A stretch of 64,000 nucleotides of DNA, from positions 6,324,001-6,388,000 of the forward strand of contig NZ_CP018620.1 of assembly GCF_001908275.1 (NCBI RefSeq), written 5' to 3'. The notes below the pieces were generated by a model, which ran no database searches, was not told where the DNA came from, and saw only the letters and a list, made by a program, of their open reading frames with translations. Positions 33,756-42,683 of this stretch are shown one piece after another (position 1 is the stretch's first letter; each line of letters opens with the position of its first letter). The DNA is from Paenibacillus xylanexedens (GTDB lineage Bacteria > Bacillota > Bacilli > Paenibacillales > Paenibacillaceae). The position numbers were made by a program, and so were the translations under genes.

Positions 33756-34253
33756 ATGACGCATAAAGAACGATTGATGTTGTTGGGATATAATAAAAAA
33801 ACGTTACGTGCCAATTTGATTGCATTTCAGCATGATTTCAAAATAAGTCCTAAACAAGAATTACATCGCTTGACCATACCTCGTCTGAAAGAACTAACAT
33901 CCGGAGACCTCCAGTTAAATCTATTAGCTAGAACAATTTATAGTGAATCTAGAGGTGAACCGTACCGTGGAATGGTCGCTGTCGGTGCAGTTGTGTTGAA
34001 TCGGTTAAAATCACCCGAATTCCCCAACTCTCTTGTCGAAGTTATTACTGAACCTCTTGCATTTACTGTAGTTAGCAATGGTCAATTCTGGCTTAGGCCT
34101 GACCAACGAGCCTATCGAGCCGCAAAGGAAGCGCTAAAGGGACGCGATCCCTCATCTGGTTCTCTCTATTTCTTCAATCCTGACAAATCCACCTCAACAT
34201 GGGTGAAGAGACTACGCCCCCAATTGAGAATCGGGCGTCATTTGTTTGCATAA
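33756..34253 (+). CDS. SleB-like cell wall hydrolase (Hydrolase_2 family)
   Basis: The 165-residue protein contains the SleB/CwlJ catalytic domain: LLARTIYSESRGEPYRGMVAVGAVVLNR with the likely catalytic Glu in YSESRGEP, then LAFTVVSNGQFW and a C-terminal SLYFFNPDKSTSTWV. The N-terminal 50 residues resemble a short binding region but show no clear signal peptide. Such enzymes are spore cortex-lytic transglycosylases used in germination or spore formation. AGGAGG lies 7 bases before the ATG at 33756. Its 3' end overlaps the end of the convergent GT2 gene by 16 bases. Confidence 0.88.
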   Translation: MTHKERLMLLGYNKKTLRANLIAFQHDFKISPKQELHRLTIPRLKELTSGDLQLNLLARTIYSESRGEPYRGMVAVGAVVLNRLKSPEFPNSLVEVITEPLAFTVVSNGQFWLRPDQRAYRAAKEALKGRDPSSGSLYFFNPDKSTSTWVKRLRPQLRIGRHLFA

Positions 34254-34990
34254 TATTGCAATAAAGCATATCTCTTGTAATCTCTACCACTTCCTTTTAG
34301 CTCAACACTCTGGGCAAGTAACTTTCGATCACTGATTTTCCATGTGTGGCTTGATTTATGGACACGACGTCTGATGACGTAATGGGAACAATCCGATGCA
34401 TATATCTTGTAACCACTCCGCTTACACCGTATCAAAAACCCTACACATTCTCCAAGCGACACCGAATGAAATCGAACTTTGTTAAATACCTTTTTTCGGA
34501 ATAACAACGTGGCCCCGGAAACTTGGTCTACAGGACGATTCTTTTCCTTTGGATGACGTAATAACAGTTTAGAACTGGATTCAAGGTATACGAGACAAGC
34601 TCTTTTTCCCACAATGTCTGCTTTGGATTGTTTCAATGTATACATCATTGTGTTCAGATAATAGGGTGAGTAATAATCGTCGTCGTCAAATCTTGCTACG
34701 ACTTGATATTTCGCCTGACTAACAGCATAATTCAGACAATGGCCAAGTGACTTTTTTTCGGGGACTTGATACAGCCGGACATCGTTTTTTGTTTTGGATT
34801 TTTTCATATAATCTTTCAGTTCCATGGAATCCTTGTTCAGTATGATGATTAGTTCTTTGGCAACATACTTTTGCCGACTATAGTTTGCAAGCAATCTATT
34901 AAAGTGCTCTGCACGGTTTGTGCAAGCGATAACGGACACATCTTCTGATTGAAATTGTCTTGCACGATTTTCTTCTCGAGTTATCTTCAT
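34238..34990 (-). CDS. Family 2 glycosyltransferase
   Basis: The 250-residue protein has the GT-A fold signs VSVIACTNRAEHFNRLLANY near the start and the metal-binding ARFDDDDYYSPYYL around residue 95, followed by VSGATLLFRKKVF. It is shorter than many GT2 enzymes and very basic. The start at 34990 has AGGAG 8 bases upstream. It lies between the PdaB-like deacetylase and the Mur ligase in the minus-strand cluster and probably adds a sugar to the same spore-surface glycan; the donor and acceptor are unknown. Confidence 0.85.
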   Translation of the reverse strand: MKITREENRARQFQSEDVSVIACTNRAEHFNRLLANYSRQKYVAKELIIILNKDSMELKDYMKKSKTKNDVRLYQVPEKKSLGHCLNYAVSQAKYQVVARFDDDDYYSPYYLNTMMYTLKQSKADIVGKRACLVYLESSSKLLLRHPKEKNRPVDQVSGATLLFRKKVFNKVRFHSVSLGECVGFLIRCKRSGYKIYASDCSHYVIRRRVHKSSHTWKISDRKLLAQSVELKGSGRDYKRYALLQYYANK

Positions 34991-35026
34991 TAAATTGGCT
35001 CCTGAATCCCACAAAATTTGTCACTG

Positions 35027-35632
35027 CTACAACAGCTCTGAGACCGTTGAAAATCGGTAGCCCTTACGTCTTAGTTTACGAACGATAATAGGCACTGCCT
35101 TCAAACTTTGATCCCAAGGATCATTCGCATGTAGCAAAATAATGGAACCTGGACGCGTATACGGAACAACCCGTTTTACAATGGTATGAATTCGTCGGAG
35201 CTTCCAATCCAACGAGTCTACATCCCAATGTACAATAGTCATATTCATTAACTGAAGCTTCTGAATGACACGCCGGTCCATATCACCTCCGGGTGTACGT
35301 AAAAGTCGAGGCCACACTCCTGTCGCCCGCCATATCGCCTTCTGAGCTAATCTCACTTCATTCTCGATCCATGTGTTGTTGTGTTTCCTGTAATCCTGAT
35401 GCCTATATCCATGCGACCCAATCTCGTAACCCATTTGCCTAATCCGCTTCGCGATCTGTGGGTGGTCCTCAGCCCAAATGCCTGTTATAAAAAATGTAGC
35501 TTTGTATACTCCAAGCTTTTGCAAAAGAGGCAACATCCGCTGGGGTACTTCATGACCGTTAGCAATATCAAAAGTTAAAGCAATCCGCTTTTGATTCGTG
35601 GGAATTCGGCTGAGAACCTGTTGCTTCTTCAT
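35027..35632 (-). CDS. PdaB-like polysaccharide deacetylase
   Basis: The 201-residue protein has the NodB domain in its sporulation form: RIALTFDIANGHEVPQRML, where TFDI replaces TFDD as in PdaB of B. subtilis, then YKATFFITGIW, EIGSHGYRHQDY (both metal His kept), RTPGGDMDRRV and SIILLHAND. It lacks a signal peptide. It may deacetylate a sugar polymer in the mother cell or spore envelope. It is paired with the CgeB-type gene at 35670-36647, the first of three such pairs. Confidence 0.85.
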   Translation of the reverse strand: MKKQQVLSRIPTNQKRIALTFDIANGHEVPQRMLPLLQKLGVYKATFFITGIWAEDHPQIAKRIRQMGYEIGSHGYRHQDYRKHNNTWIENEVRLAQKAIWRATGVWPRLLRTPGGDMDRRVIQKLQLMNMTIVHWDVDSLDWKLRRIHTIVKRVVPYTRPGSIILLHANDPWDQSLKAVPIIVRKLRRKGYRFSTVSELL

Positions 35633-35669
35633 TACTGAGTCCAACCTCTCTTTTAAAGTGATCGTATAT

Positions 35670-36647
35670 TCAAAGGATGTTATGTTTCTTCAATTGCCGG
35701 ATCATGTATTGAGCACGTGACTTATAATTATGTTTCCGAGCGGTGCGTTGGCCATGCTTGCGAATCTCTTCCCTTTTTTTGGGGTGCTTGAGGTAGTAAC
35801 GGACAAGTTTGCGAGTCTGGCCAGCAGAATCCGAAACAACAAGATCCCTACCAGGAGTGAACAGACGATGAATTTCGGGCGTATCACTTGTAATGAGAAA
35901 TCCTCCTGAACCCAAAATTTCATAAGTTCTCTGTGTCACCTGAGTAAGCTGATTCTGCGGACCAATGACAATTTTAGCCGAACTGTACACTTTACGTGCA
36001 TCGGTGTATTCTAGGTAACCATGTATCCAACTGCGTGGAATACGAGTTCCCAGAACAGGCTTCATCTCATCCCACTGCCTTCCCCAAAAATCGATTCGCG
36101 TACCATCTTGTACCAACGGACGAATAAGATGATGTAACGATTTAATGCGAAAATGCTCCGGGTACAGCTTGAGAATTCTAGAATAACCGTTGGCCACCAC
36201 TGCAATATTACTTTTTAAATGAGGAACAATTTTTCCTCTACGATGCACTTTAGGATGATAACCAAAGTCCATGTGCGCTGCTTTTATGCCCATACGTTTA
36301 TATTTTCTCACCATGGACCGGCATATGGTAAATACAAAGTCAGGTTTGACTACATGGACATATGGAAGTGAGAATGATTCATGATGCGTAGGGTCCTCTG
36401 TTGCCCAATACACATGGGGGATGCGAGTATCTCCGATAAATCTTCTCATCCATTTCTGCTTGTGGACCGTATGCTCAGGCGTCCAGCCCATGCTTATGAC
36501 GAGATCAGGCTTAAAATCCTTAATCAATCTGGACAACTTGCTTCGGGTAAGGGAACCAGAAATTTTCACTGTATGACCTGCGTCCTTAAATCCGTTGGGA
36601 AGACCGTGTATCCACATAGGGTGACTTTCAAGGAACAATATTTTCAC
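35670..36647 (-). CDS. CgeB-type glycosyltransferase, paralogue 1
   Basis: The 325-residue protein starts MKILFLESHPMWIHGLPNGF and has a GT-B-like layout: an N-terminal Rossmann region (LVISMGWTPEHTVHKQKWM, VYWATEDPTHHESFSLP) and a C-terminal nucleotide-sugar region (IVIGPQNQLTQVTQRTYEILGSGGFLITSDTPEI). These features match the CgeB spore maturation family, known in B. subtilis for a role in the outermost spore layer. Its start overlaps the stop of the deacetylase gene upstream by four bases. Very close paralogues lie at 37312 and 38994. Confidence 0.87.
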   Translation of the reverse strand: MKILFLESHPMWIHGLPNGFKDAGHTVKISGSLTRSKLSRLIKDFKPDLVISMGWTPEHTVHKQKWMRRFIGDTRIPHVYWATEDPTHHESFSLPYVHVVKPDFVFTICRSMVRKYKRMGIKAAHMDFGYHPKVHRRGKIVPHLKSNIAVVANGYSRILKLYPEHFRIKSLHHLIRPLVQDGTRIDFWGRQWDEMKPVLGTRIPRSWIHGYLEYTDARKVYSSAKIVIGPQNQLTQVTQRTYEILGSGGFLITSDTPEIHRLFTPGRDLVVSDSAGQTRKLVRYYLKHPKKREEIRKHGQRTARKHNYKSRAQYMIRQLKKHNIL

Positions 36648-37315
36648 GAATGCTCCTCCTTAATTTGATAGTTATAGGAATGTGTAGAGAGCTTATCGAA
36701 TCGATACCCCTGCTTCTTCAATCCGCGAATGATGAAGGGTAAAGCTAGCGTACTGCGATCAGAGAAATCATGGCATAGAATGATGCAACGCCGACGGTTT
36801 CTACTCTCACGCAGTACTTTGGCAGTTATTTCCTCAGGTGTACGCTCGGGGAACAATGCGTCCTGAGAATCAATTGTCCAATCACAGCACCGGTAGCCTC
36901 GGGCACTAAGCTTCTTTTTAATGGACACCATCGTTCTGCGTCCGCCAATGTTGTACCCACGTTCAGTATTTGAACCACCGGGAAAACGGAACAAACGTGT
37001 CCTTATCCCAATGACACGTTTTATGAATCGTTCCATACGGTAGAAATCCGCAAGGAAATCCGCTTGACTGCGGTAGATATGTTCAAAACGATGTGAGTAC
37101 GTATGATTTCCTATGCTATGACCTAATTTTTTTAGTCTTCTGTACATTCTCAATCCATGAGGACTTGAATTACCCACTACAAAAAACGTAGCTTTAATGT
37201 TGTGCTGCTTCAAAATGTCTAATATTTGATTCGTATACGTAGATGGACCATCATCAAATGTCAGATATGCGATCTTATCGTGCCTTCTGTATGTCGAATG
37301 GGTATTGATCTTCAT
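36644..37315 (-). CDS. Polysaccharide deacetylase (NodB domain, TFDDG type)
   Basis: The 223-residue protein keeps the full catalytic set: IAYLTFDDGPSTYTNQIL, IKATFFVVGNSS, SIGNHTYSHRFEHI (metal His pair), FRFPGGSNTE and CIILCHDFSDRS. Homologues deacetylate GlcNAc or MurNAc units in peptidoglycan or related polymers. There is no signal peptide. It overlaps by four bases with the CgeB-type gene on each side, so the three are surely co-translated. Confidence 0.88.
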   Translation of the reverse strand: MKINTHSTYRRHDKIAYLTFDDGPSTYTNQILDILKQHNIKATFFVVGNSSPHGLRMYRRLKKLGHSIGNHTYSHRFEHIYRSQADFLADFYRMERFIKRVIGIRTRLFRFPGGSNTERGYNIGGRRTMVSIKKKLSARGYRCCDWTIDSQDALFPERTPEEITAKVLRESRNRRRCIILCHDFSDRSTLALPFIIRGLKKQGYRFDKLSTHSYNYQIKEEHS

Positions 37316-38301
37316 TCGATCACTCCCTTTTTTCTCAAAGTGGACAACATGAACCGTGCACGGGCAGTGTAATTATGACGTGCAATCGCCGACCGTCCAT
37401 TACGTCTAATTCGCTCTCTTTCGCTCTCATTCTTCAGATAATAACGTACCTTCCTCAATGTCTCCGCTGGAGTAGAGCTTACAGCTACATCTCTTCCCGG
37501 CTTCAAAATGCCCCTGACCGCAGGTGTATCACAAGTCAGGAAAAAACCGGATGAGCCCAAGGTTTCATATGTTCGCTGAGTTAGCATATCAGTGTAGTTT
37601 TGTAATCCGATCATGATTTTCGCTGAACTGAATACCTGATTTGCATTTTTATAGGAAATGTGCCCCTTAATCCATTTGGACGGAATATCGCATCCCAGAA
37701 TAGATTTCATGCGCGACCAGTTGTGCCCATAAAAGTGAATACGATAACCCTCCTTAAGTAAGGGACGTACAAGAATGCGCAGGGATTTATTCCGATAAAG
37801 TTTCGGATATTTCTTGAGAACATCCGGATAGGCGTTGGCTACAACTGCAATATCTGTCTGATATTTCTTTTTTATGCGAGTTCGGTAATGTACCTTGGGG
37901 TGAAAAGCATAATCAAGATACGCTGCCGGATAACCCATCTGTTGAAATCTGTATGCCGTCTTCTCCGAAATGGTAAACGTATAATCAGGCTTCATCCGTT
38001 TAAGAAGAGGAAGAGTAAAAACCTCTGTAAAATTAGGGTCTTCCGTTGACCAATAAATGAGTGGGGTACGATACTCTGTCGCTAACCTCCTAACTAATCT
38101 TTGTTGCTTTCGAGTATGATCAGGTCCCCATCCTACGGACACCAGCAAATGTGGCTTGTAAGATCGTAATTGTTGACGGAGCGTTCGCTCTTGGACCGGG
38201 CCGGATGCTCGTACTTGGTGGCCAAGATCTCGCAGACCATGCGGGAGACCATACGACCACAACTTTCCCCGCTCTAAAAATAATATTCTCAATAGAACCA
38301 C
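37312..38301 (-). CDS. CgeB-type glycosyltransferase, paralogue 2
   Basis: The 329-residue protein aligns along its whole length with the CgeB-type proteins at 35670 and 38994 (ILFLERGKLWSYGLPHGLRD, VSVGWGPDHTRKQQRLVRRL, IYWSTEDPNFTEVFTLPL, IMIGLQNYTDMLTQRTYETLGSSGFFLTCDTP). The start is uncertain: GTG at 38301 or TTG at 38292, the latter giving the MRILFLE start seen in the paralogues. It is divergent from the PdaB-like gene at 38378, with only 76 bases between. Confidence 0.86.
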   Translation of the reverse strand: MVLLRILFLERGKLWSYGLPHGLRDLGHQVRASGPVQERTLRQQLRSYKPHLLVSVGWGPDHTRKQQRLVRRLATEYRTPLIYWSTEDPNFTEVFTLPLLKRMKPDYTFTISEKTAYRFQQMGYPAAYLDYAFHPKVHYRTRIKKKYQTDIAVVANAYPDVLKKYPKLYRNKSLRILVRPLLKEGYRIHFYGHNWSRMKSILGCDIPSKWIKGHISYKNANQVFSSAKIMIGLQNYTDMLTQRTYETLGSSGFFLTCDTPAVRGILKPGRDVAVSSTPAETLRKVRYYLKNESERERIRRNGRSAIARHNYTARARFMLSTLRKKGVIE

Positions 38302-38377
38302 CGTCCTATATTTTCAATGACAAGTGCATAATCAAATCTTTCCGGTTGACATATATATGTTGCAAAGGAGGCATTCG

Positions 38378-39001
38378 ATGAATCCACGATTCGAAGCGGC
38401 ATATCGCGTGAATACGCACAAAAAATGTATAGCTTTTACATTTGATATCGGTTGGGGAGGTAAAGTACCCATACCTGTCCTCGATGCTCTATCAGCCAAT
38501 GGAGTTAAGAAAGCGACTTTTTTTCTATCTAGTACATGGGTGTTGGAGCGCCCGCTGTTAGCTCGAAAAATTAAACAATATGGTTATGAAATTGGCTCAC
38601 ATGGACGTCTTCATCAAAATTACACGGAGCATAGTAATCGTTGGATCACCCGTGAGGTCAAAGCCGCAGAAACCACCATTCGGAAGGCCACAGGGGTTAA
38701 ATGTAAGCTCATCCGCACACCAAACGGCGATATGAACCAGCGTGTCATTCAATTGCTCGGCTCTCTTGGATATTCAACTATTCACTGGAGCAAAGACTCT
38801 ATGGACTGGACAAATCCGGGAGTTCGTACCATCATTCGTAATTCCACTAATGGAGTAAAAACCGGTGATATTCTGTTGTTGCATGCAAGCGATTCGGCTC
38901 GTCAGACAGCTAGGGCACTTCCTTTTATTGTCCGCAAGCTTCGCCGTCAGGGATTTGTATTTGTCACTGTATCTGAACTACTGAGTATGCGTACTAGATG
39001 A
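38378..39001 (+). CDS. PdaB-like polysaccharide deacetylase, inverted copy
   Basis: The 207-residue protein resembles PdaB: CIAFTFDIGWGGKVPIPVLDAL, VKKATFFLSSTWVLERP, EIGSHGRLHQNYTEH, RTPNGDMNQRV and DILLLHASDS. It is closely related to the protein at 35027 but lies on the plus strand, against the direction of its neighbours. AAAGGAGG stands 6 bases before the ATG at 38378. The last 8 bases overlap the end of the convergent CgeB-type gene, so the two transcripts must be antisense at their ends. Confidence 0.87.
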   Translation: MNPRFEAAYRVNTHKKCIAFTFDIGWGGKVPIPVLDALSANGVKKATFFLSSTWVLERPLLARKIKQYGYEIGSHGRLHQNYTEHSNRWITREVKAAETTIRKATGVKCKLIRTPNGDMNQRVIQLLGSLGYSTIHWSKDSMDWTNPGVRTIIRNSTNGVKTGDILLLHASDSARQTARALPFIVRKLRRQGFVFVTVSELLSMRTR

Positions 39002-39977
39002 TCCCTTTTTTCGTCAAAGTACGGAGAATGTAAGCTGCTCTCTTCTTATAGGAATGTTGAGCTGCCACCTTTACCGCATTGTCCCTGATTCGCTCTCGCT
39101 TCTGGGGAGAAAGCAGATATTTTGCAATCAATTTCCTTGTCTCACGCTCAGATGAAGATACGAGCAAATCCTTGCCTGGACGAAACCATCTGCGTACTTC
39201 TGGTGTGTCATCCGTGATAAGCAATCCTCCAGAAGAAAGAATTTCATATGTTCTTTGAGTGAGACGGTCTTCAGCATTCTGCGGACCAATCACAAAATCG
39301 ACGGAATTGTACACTTTTACAGCTTCCTTATATGGAAGATAGCCATGAATCTGTTTAGCTGGAACATTTCGGTTGAACAGCTTCTTCATCTTGTTCCAAT
39401 CTCGCCCATAAATATCTACTTTTAAGTCTTTTTCCAGAAAAGGATTCATAAGTCGCTGCACAGATTTAAAACGATAATGTTCTGGCTTCTCACGATACAA
39501 TTTTGGGTATCCATTGGCTACCAATGCTGCATTCCCTCTATACTTCTTTACTTGTTTAGATCTGCGATGTGTATCTGGGTCACTTCCAAAATCTAAGTGA
39601 GCCGCTGATATGGCTAATTTTCTGAATCGTTGGACTGTTGGACGATGAATGGAAAACACAAAAGCAGGACGCGTTCTTCGGATGAGTGGTAATGAGAACA
39701 CGTCCGTATAACCCGGATCTTCTGTTGACCAATATATGAGCGGAGCATTTGATGCTTGAACTAATCGAGCAATAAGCCGCTGTTTCTCAGGTGTACTGTT
39801 AGAAGGTGTCCATCCCATAGCAATGATTAGATCAGGTTTAAAGCTCCGAATGGTTCGGGCAGCATGCTGGTCTGTTGCACAGATTTTCACTTTATGTCCT
39901 AATTTCTCGAATCCTTTGGGTAAACCATAAATCCACATCGGGTGTTTCTCCAAAAACAGGATACGACGCATAATCAT
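38994..39977 (-). CDS. CgeB-type glycosyltransferase, paralogue 3
   Basis: The 327-residue protein begins MIMRRILFLEKHPMWIYGLPKGFEKLGH and carries the same blocks as paralogues 1 and 2 (LIIAMGWTPSNSTPEKQRLI, IYWSTEDPGYTDVFSLPL, FVIGPQNAEDRLTQRTYEILSSGGLLITDDTPEV). It is closer to paralogue 1 by eye. GGAG lies 6 bases before the ATG at 39977. The function is inferred from the family: a glycosyltransferase that decorates the spore surface. Confidence 0.87.
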   Translation of the reverse strand: MIMRRILFLEKHPMWIYGLPKGFEKLGHKVKICATDQHAARTIRSFKPDLIIAMGWTPSNSTPEKQRLIARLVQASNAPLIYWSTEDPGYTDVFSLPLIRRTRPAFVFSIHRPTVQRFRKLAISAAHLDFGSDPDTHRRSKQVKKYRGNAALVANGYPKLYREKPEHYRFKSVQRLMNPFLEKDLKVDIYGRDWNKMKKLFNRNVPAKQIHGYLPYKEAVKVYNSVDFVIGPQNAEDRLTQRTYEILSSGGLLITDDTPEVRRWFRPGKDLLVSSSERETRKLIAKYLLSPQKRERIRDNAVKVAAQHSYKKRAAYILRTLTKKGII

Positions 39978-40105
39978 TTTTATCTCCTAACCATGAGCAC
40001 ATTTTTTATTTAGGTGCCAACATCTTATTCATCTATCAGGCAGTTGCTTGGGCTATGACCTACTCACGCACTGTTTTCAGTAAATACAAGATATAACTTT
40101 GTTAC

Positions 40106-40160
40106 AAAAAAAAAAAAATAGACGGTATCCTGATTAATAAAATCAAGAAATACCGTCTAT
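40106..40160. terminator. Strong terminator before the CgeB/deacetylase cluster
   Basis: AGACGGTAT and ATACCGTCT form a perfect 9-bp stem with an inner TGATT-AATCA stem. On the minus strand it is followed by a run of twelve T. It ends the transcript of the 123-residue gene at 40193. Confidence 0.9.
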
Positions 40161-40192
40161 CTTTTAAACTTGTTTGATAGGTTAAAGCACAC

Positions 40193-40564
40193 TTATGTGC
40201 GGAAAGTCGTAAATTTCAGCATGTGCACTAGCTTGGATAAATGTGCGATCTCCTGCTGGACTCCAGAGGTGTCCGTACCTGCCATTGCCTGATTTGCTCG
40301 CAGCGTTCTACGTGTATTCAGCATACCCTCGATCAGTTTCATGACTGTGTTGCGTCCACGATGATCGACAATCATATACTTTTTGCGTGCATCCAGCTCT
40401 ACCCATACGATGTTGCTAAATGATGTGAACAGATGCCTGCGGTACAACTCCATATCGGTCTCATTGTAATGCTCGCCATAAAAGGCATAATATCCGTGTA
40501 TGTGCAGCTTCTCCGCCAACACTGTGATGAACGGATCATGTTCGAGCATAGCGTTACGTTCCAT
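40193..40564 (-). CDS. Uncharacterised 123-residue protein
   Basis: I do not recognise a family. The protein is soluble with mixed composition (LEHDPFITVLAEKLHIHGYYAFYGEHYN; DARKKYMIVDHRGRNTVMKLIEGMLN), with no signal peptide or membrane segment. CGGAGG lies 8 bases before the ATG and a strong terminator follows, so it is a real single-gene unit. Confidence 0.75.
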   Translation of the reverse strand: MERNAMLEHDPFITVLAEKLHIHGYYAFYGEHYNETDMELYRRHLFTSFSNIVWVELDARKKYMIVDHRGRNTVMKLIEGMLNTRRTLRANQAMAGTDTSGVQQEIAHLSKLVHMLKFTTFRT

Positions 40565-40728
40565 GTTTCACGCCTCCGTTATGCGTGATCCGCAGATCCC
40601 GTCTTTTTGAGATCTATTTTAACATATTGCGCAAGGTGTTGCCTCTACACAGATAAAAGCCAAGTTTTAACTTCGAAGACTGATGCATCAAAAATGAGAG
40701 TTATTCGCACGATACTAATTTTCTATAT

Positions 40729-41949
40729 CTAATATGACTCGCCGATCCGTCTTCCCTTGACCCATACACCCTCAATATCCAGCTCCGCATTCAGCAAAAC
40801 AATATCTGCCTGTTTTCCTTGAGCCAGGGAACCTGTCCGATGATCAATGCCGAGCAGGCGTGCCGGGGTCAGGCTTGCTGCACGTGATGCAGCGTTCAGG
40901 CTCAAGCCCACTTCCTGTACCAGGTAACGGAAACCGCGAATCATTGTCAACGTACTTCCCGCCAGTGCGCCGCCGTCCTTCAGTCTGGCCTCGCCATGCT
41001 TCACGATTACGGGCAGATCGCCGATTTTATACTCTCCGTCATCCAATCCCGCAGCAGACATGGCATCTGTGATCAACACGAGTTGATCGTTATGTTGCTT
41101 CAATTGAGCGAGGATTGATATCGCCGCAGGGTGCACATGAATGCCGTCAGCAATCACCTCAGCACTGATACGTGGATCACTCAGCACGGCTCCGGCAGCC
41201 CCGGGTAGCCGGTGATGCAGCGGTGTCATGGCATTAAACGTATGTACCGCATGATGAAGTCCTGCTTCCACTGCCCGCTCCACCTCTTCATAGGTCGCAT
41301 CCGTGTGGCCGAGTGCCGCTGTAATCCGCTGTTCTCGCAGCCACGAGATGACTTCCAGTGCCCCTTCACGTTCCGGTGCCAACGTAACTTGACGGATAAG
41401 GCCGGGATATTGCTTCTCCCATGCTTCAAGCCAGGATACATCAGGCAGCATGATATGTTCCGGATTTTGCGCACCAGGCCATTTCGGACTGAAAAATGGA
41501 CCCTCCAAGTGCACACCCTCAAGCTGTGCATATGGCATTTCACTCGAACGGTAGCGTTCCACTTCAGCAAGTACGCTATCCAGTCGCTCTTTTGGAGCCG
41601 TCATGGAAGTCGCAAGCATCGCTGTTGTGCCCTGTGTACTATGGAAAGAAGTGATCTTGTCCAACACCTCCGGGCTTGCGTCCATAAAATCTTCTCTGTT
41701 CCCACCATGCACATGAATATCAATGAATCCAGGCACAATGAGGCCGCGTTCCGGTACAGACAGCGGCAAAGCCTCTCGCCGAATCTGTTCAGGCAGACCT
41801 TCCGGTACCCCAGCATAGAGGATTTTCTCGCCCCTCCAGGCTATTACACCATCTTCCAATATCTCATTTGAAAGGAGCAGCTTGCCCCGAAGAAGAGAAA
41901 TATTTTCATCACGCTGGCTCCCAGGTTCATGGCTATTCGCTCCGGTCAT
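40729..41949 (-). CDS. nagA: N-acetylglucosamine-6-phosphate deacetylase
   Basis: NagA removes acetate from GlcNAc-6-phosphate, giving glucosamine-6-phosphate, which NagB then converts to fructose-6-phosphate. The 406-residue protein shows GFIDIHVHGG (metal site), GVHLEGPFFSP with the conserved Glu, TAALGHTDATYEE and HTFNAMTPLHHR (His ligands), and VLITDAMSAAG with the catalytic Asp. The start at 41949 has GGGAGG 8 bases upstream and overlaps the nagB stop (ATGA); a longer frame into nagB has no site. Confidence 0.95.
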   Translation of the reverse strand: MTGANSHEPGSQRDENISLLRGKLLLSNEILEDGVIAWRGEKILYAGVPEGLPEQIRREALPLSVPERGLIVPGFIDIHVHGGNREDFMDASPEVLDKITSFHSTQGTTAMLATSMTAPKERLDSVLAEVERYRSSEMPYAQLEGVHLEGPFFSPKWPGAQNPEHIMLPDVSWLEAWEKQYPGLIRQVTLAPEREGALEVISWLREQRITAALGHTDATYEEVERAVEAGLHHAVHTFNAMTPLHHRLPGAAGAVLSDPRISAEVIADGIHVHPAAISILAQLKQHNDQLVLITDAMSAAGLDDGEYKIGDLPVIVKHGEARLKDGGALAGSTLTMIRGFRYLVQEVGLSLNAASRAASLTPARLLGIDHRTGSLAQGKQADIVLLNAELDIEGVWVKGRRIGESY

Positions 41950-42680
41950 CTCACCAGCCTCCCTGCCGCATGGTCCAGCAATACCACCACATTTGGATGA
42001 CATTGCAAAAGCGATGCAGGACAGGCCGTTGTGATTGGGCCCATGAACGCTTCGCGAATAATCTCGGCTTTTTCCTCGCCACGGGCAATAAGCAGAATCT
42101 GTTTGGCTTTCAAAATGGTACCGACACCCATCGTAATCGCCTGAGCCGGAACTTCATCAATGCTATCAAAGAAACGTGCGTTCGCCTTTCGCGTCTCGTC
42201 TTTCAGATCCACGACATGTGTTCGTCCTGTAAGTTCAGTTCCCGGTTCATTGAAGCCAATATGACCATTATGTCCGATGCCCAGCAGTTGAAGGTCTACC
42301 GGTCCACGATCGTCCAGCCTTTGTTCATAGGAATTACATTCCTGTTCCAGATCTGCAGCCTGACCATCAGGCACTTGCGTTCTAGCAATATCTATATCGA
42401 TATGATTGAATAATTGTTCGTTCATGAAACTGCGGTAACTTTCGCGATGTTCTGTTGGAAGTCCGACATACTCATCGAGATTAAAAGAAGAAGCCTGTGA
42501 GAAGCTGACAAGCCCCTTCTGATATAACGTGATAAGCTGTTTATATATGCCTACAGGAGAACTTCCTGTCGCAAGCCCCAATACAGCCCGTGGTTTGGTT
42601 TGCAACAAGCTGGCAATGAGGCCAGCACCTGTGGCGTTCAAATCTTCTTCATTTTCAAAAATGCGTATATTCATCTTCAT
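41946..42680 (-). CDS. nagB: Glucosamine-6-phosphate deaminase
   Basis: The 244-residue cytoplasmic enzyme has the family motifs VLGLATGSSPVGIYKQLI, SSFNLDEYVGLP (catalytic Asp), LLGIGHNGHIGFNEPGTE and ITMGVGTILKAKQILLIARG. It converts glucosamine-6-phosphate to fructose-6-phosphate and ammonia. It lies 3 bases after the rpiR-type gene, whose last codons contain its ribosome site (GGAGG), and overlaps nagA by four bases. Confidence 0.96.
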   Translation of the reverse strand: MKMNIRIFENEEDLNATGAGLIASLLQTKPRAVLGLATGSSPVGIYKQLITLYQKGLVSFSQASSFNLDEYVGLPTEHRESYRSFMNEQLFNHIDIDIARTQVPDGQAADLEQECNSYEQRLDDRGPVDLQLLGIGHNGHIGFNEPGTELTGRTHVVDLKDETRKANARFFDSIDEVPAQAITMGVGTILKAKQILLIARGEEKAEIIREAFMGPITTACPASLLQCHPNVVVLLDHAAGRLVR

Positions 42681-42683
42681 CTG

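Noticed and set aside
40106..40118. A-run as a possible phase-variable homopolymer
   Set aside because: It is the T-run of a strong intrinsic terminator on the minus strand and lies in no coding frame.
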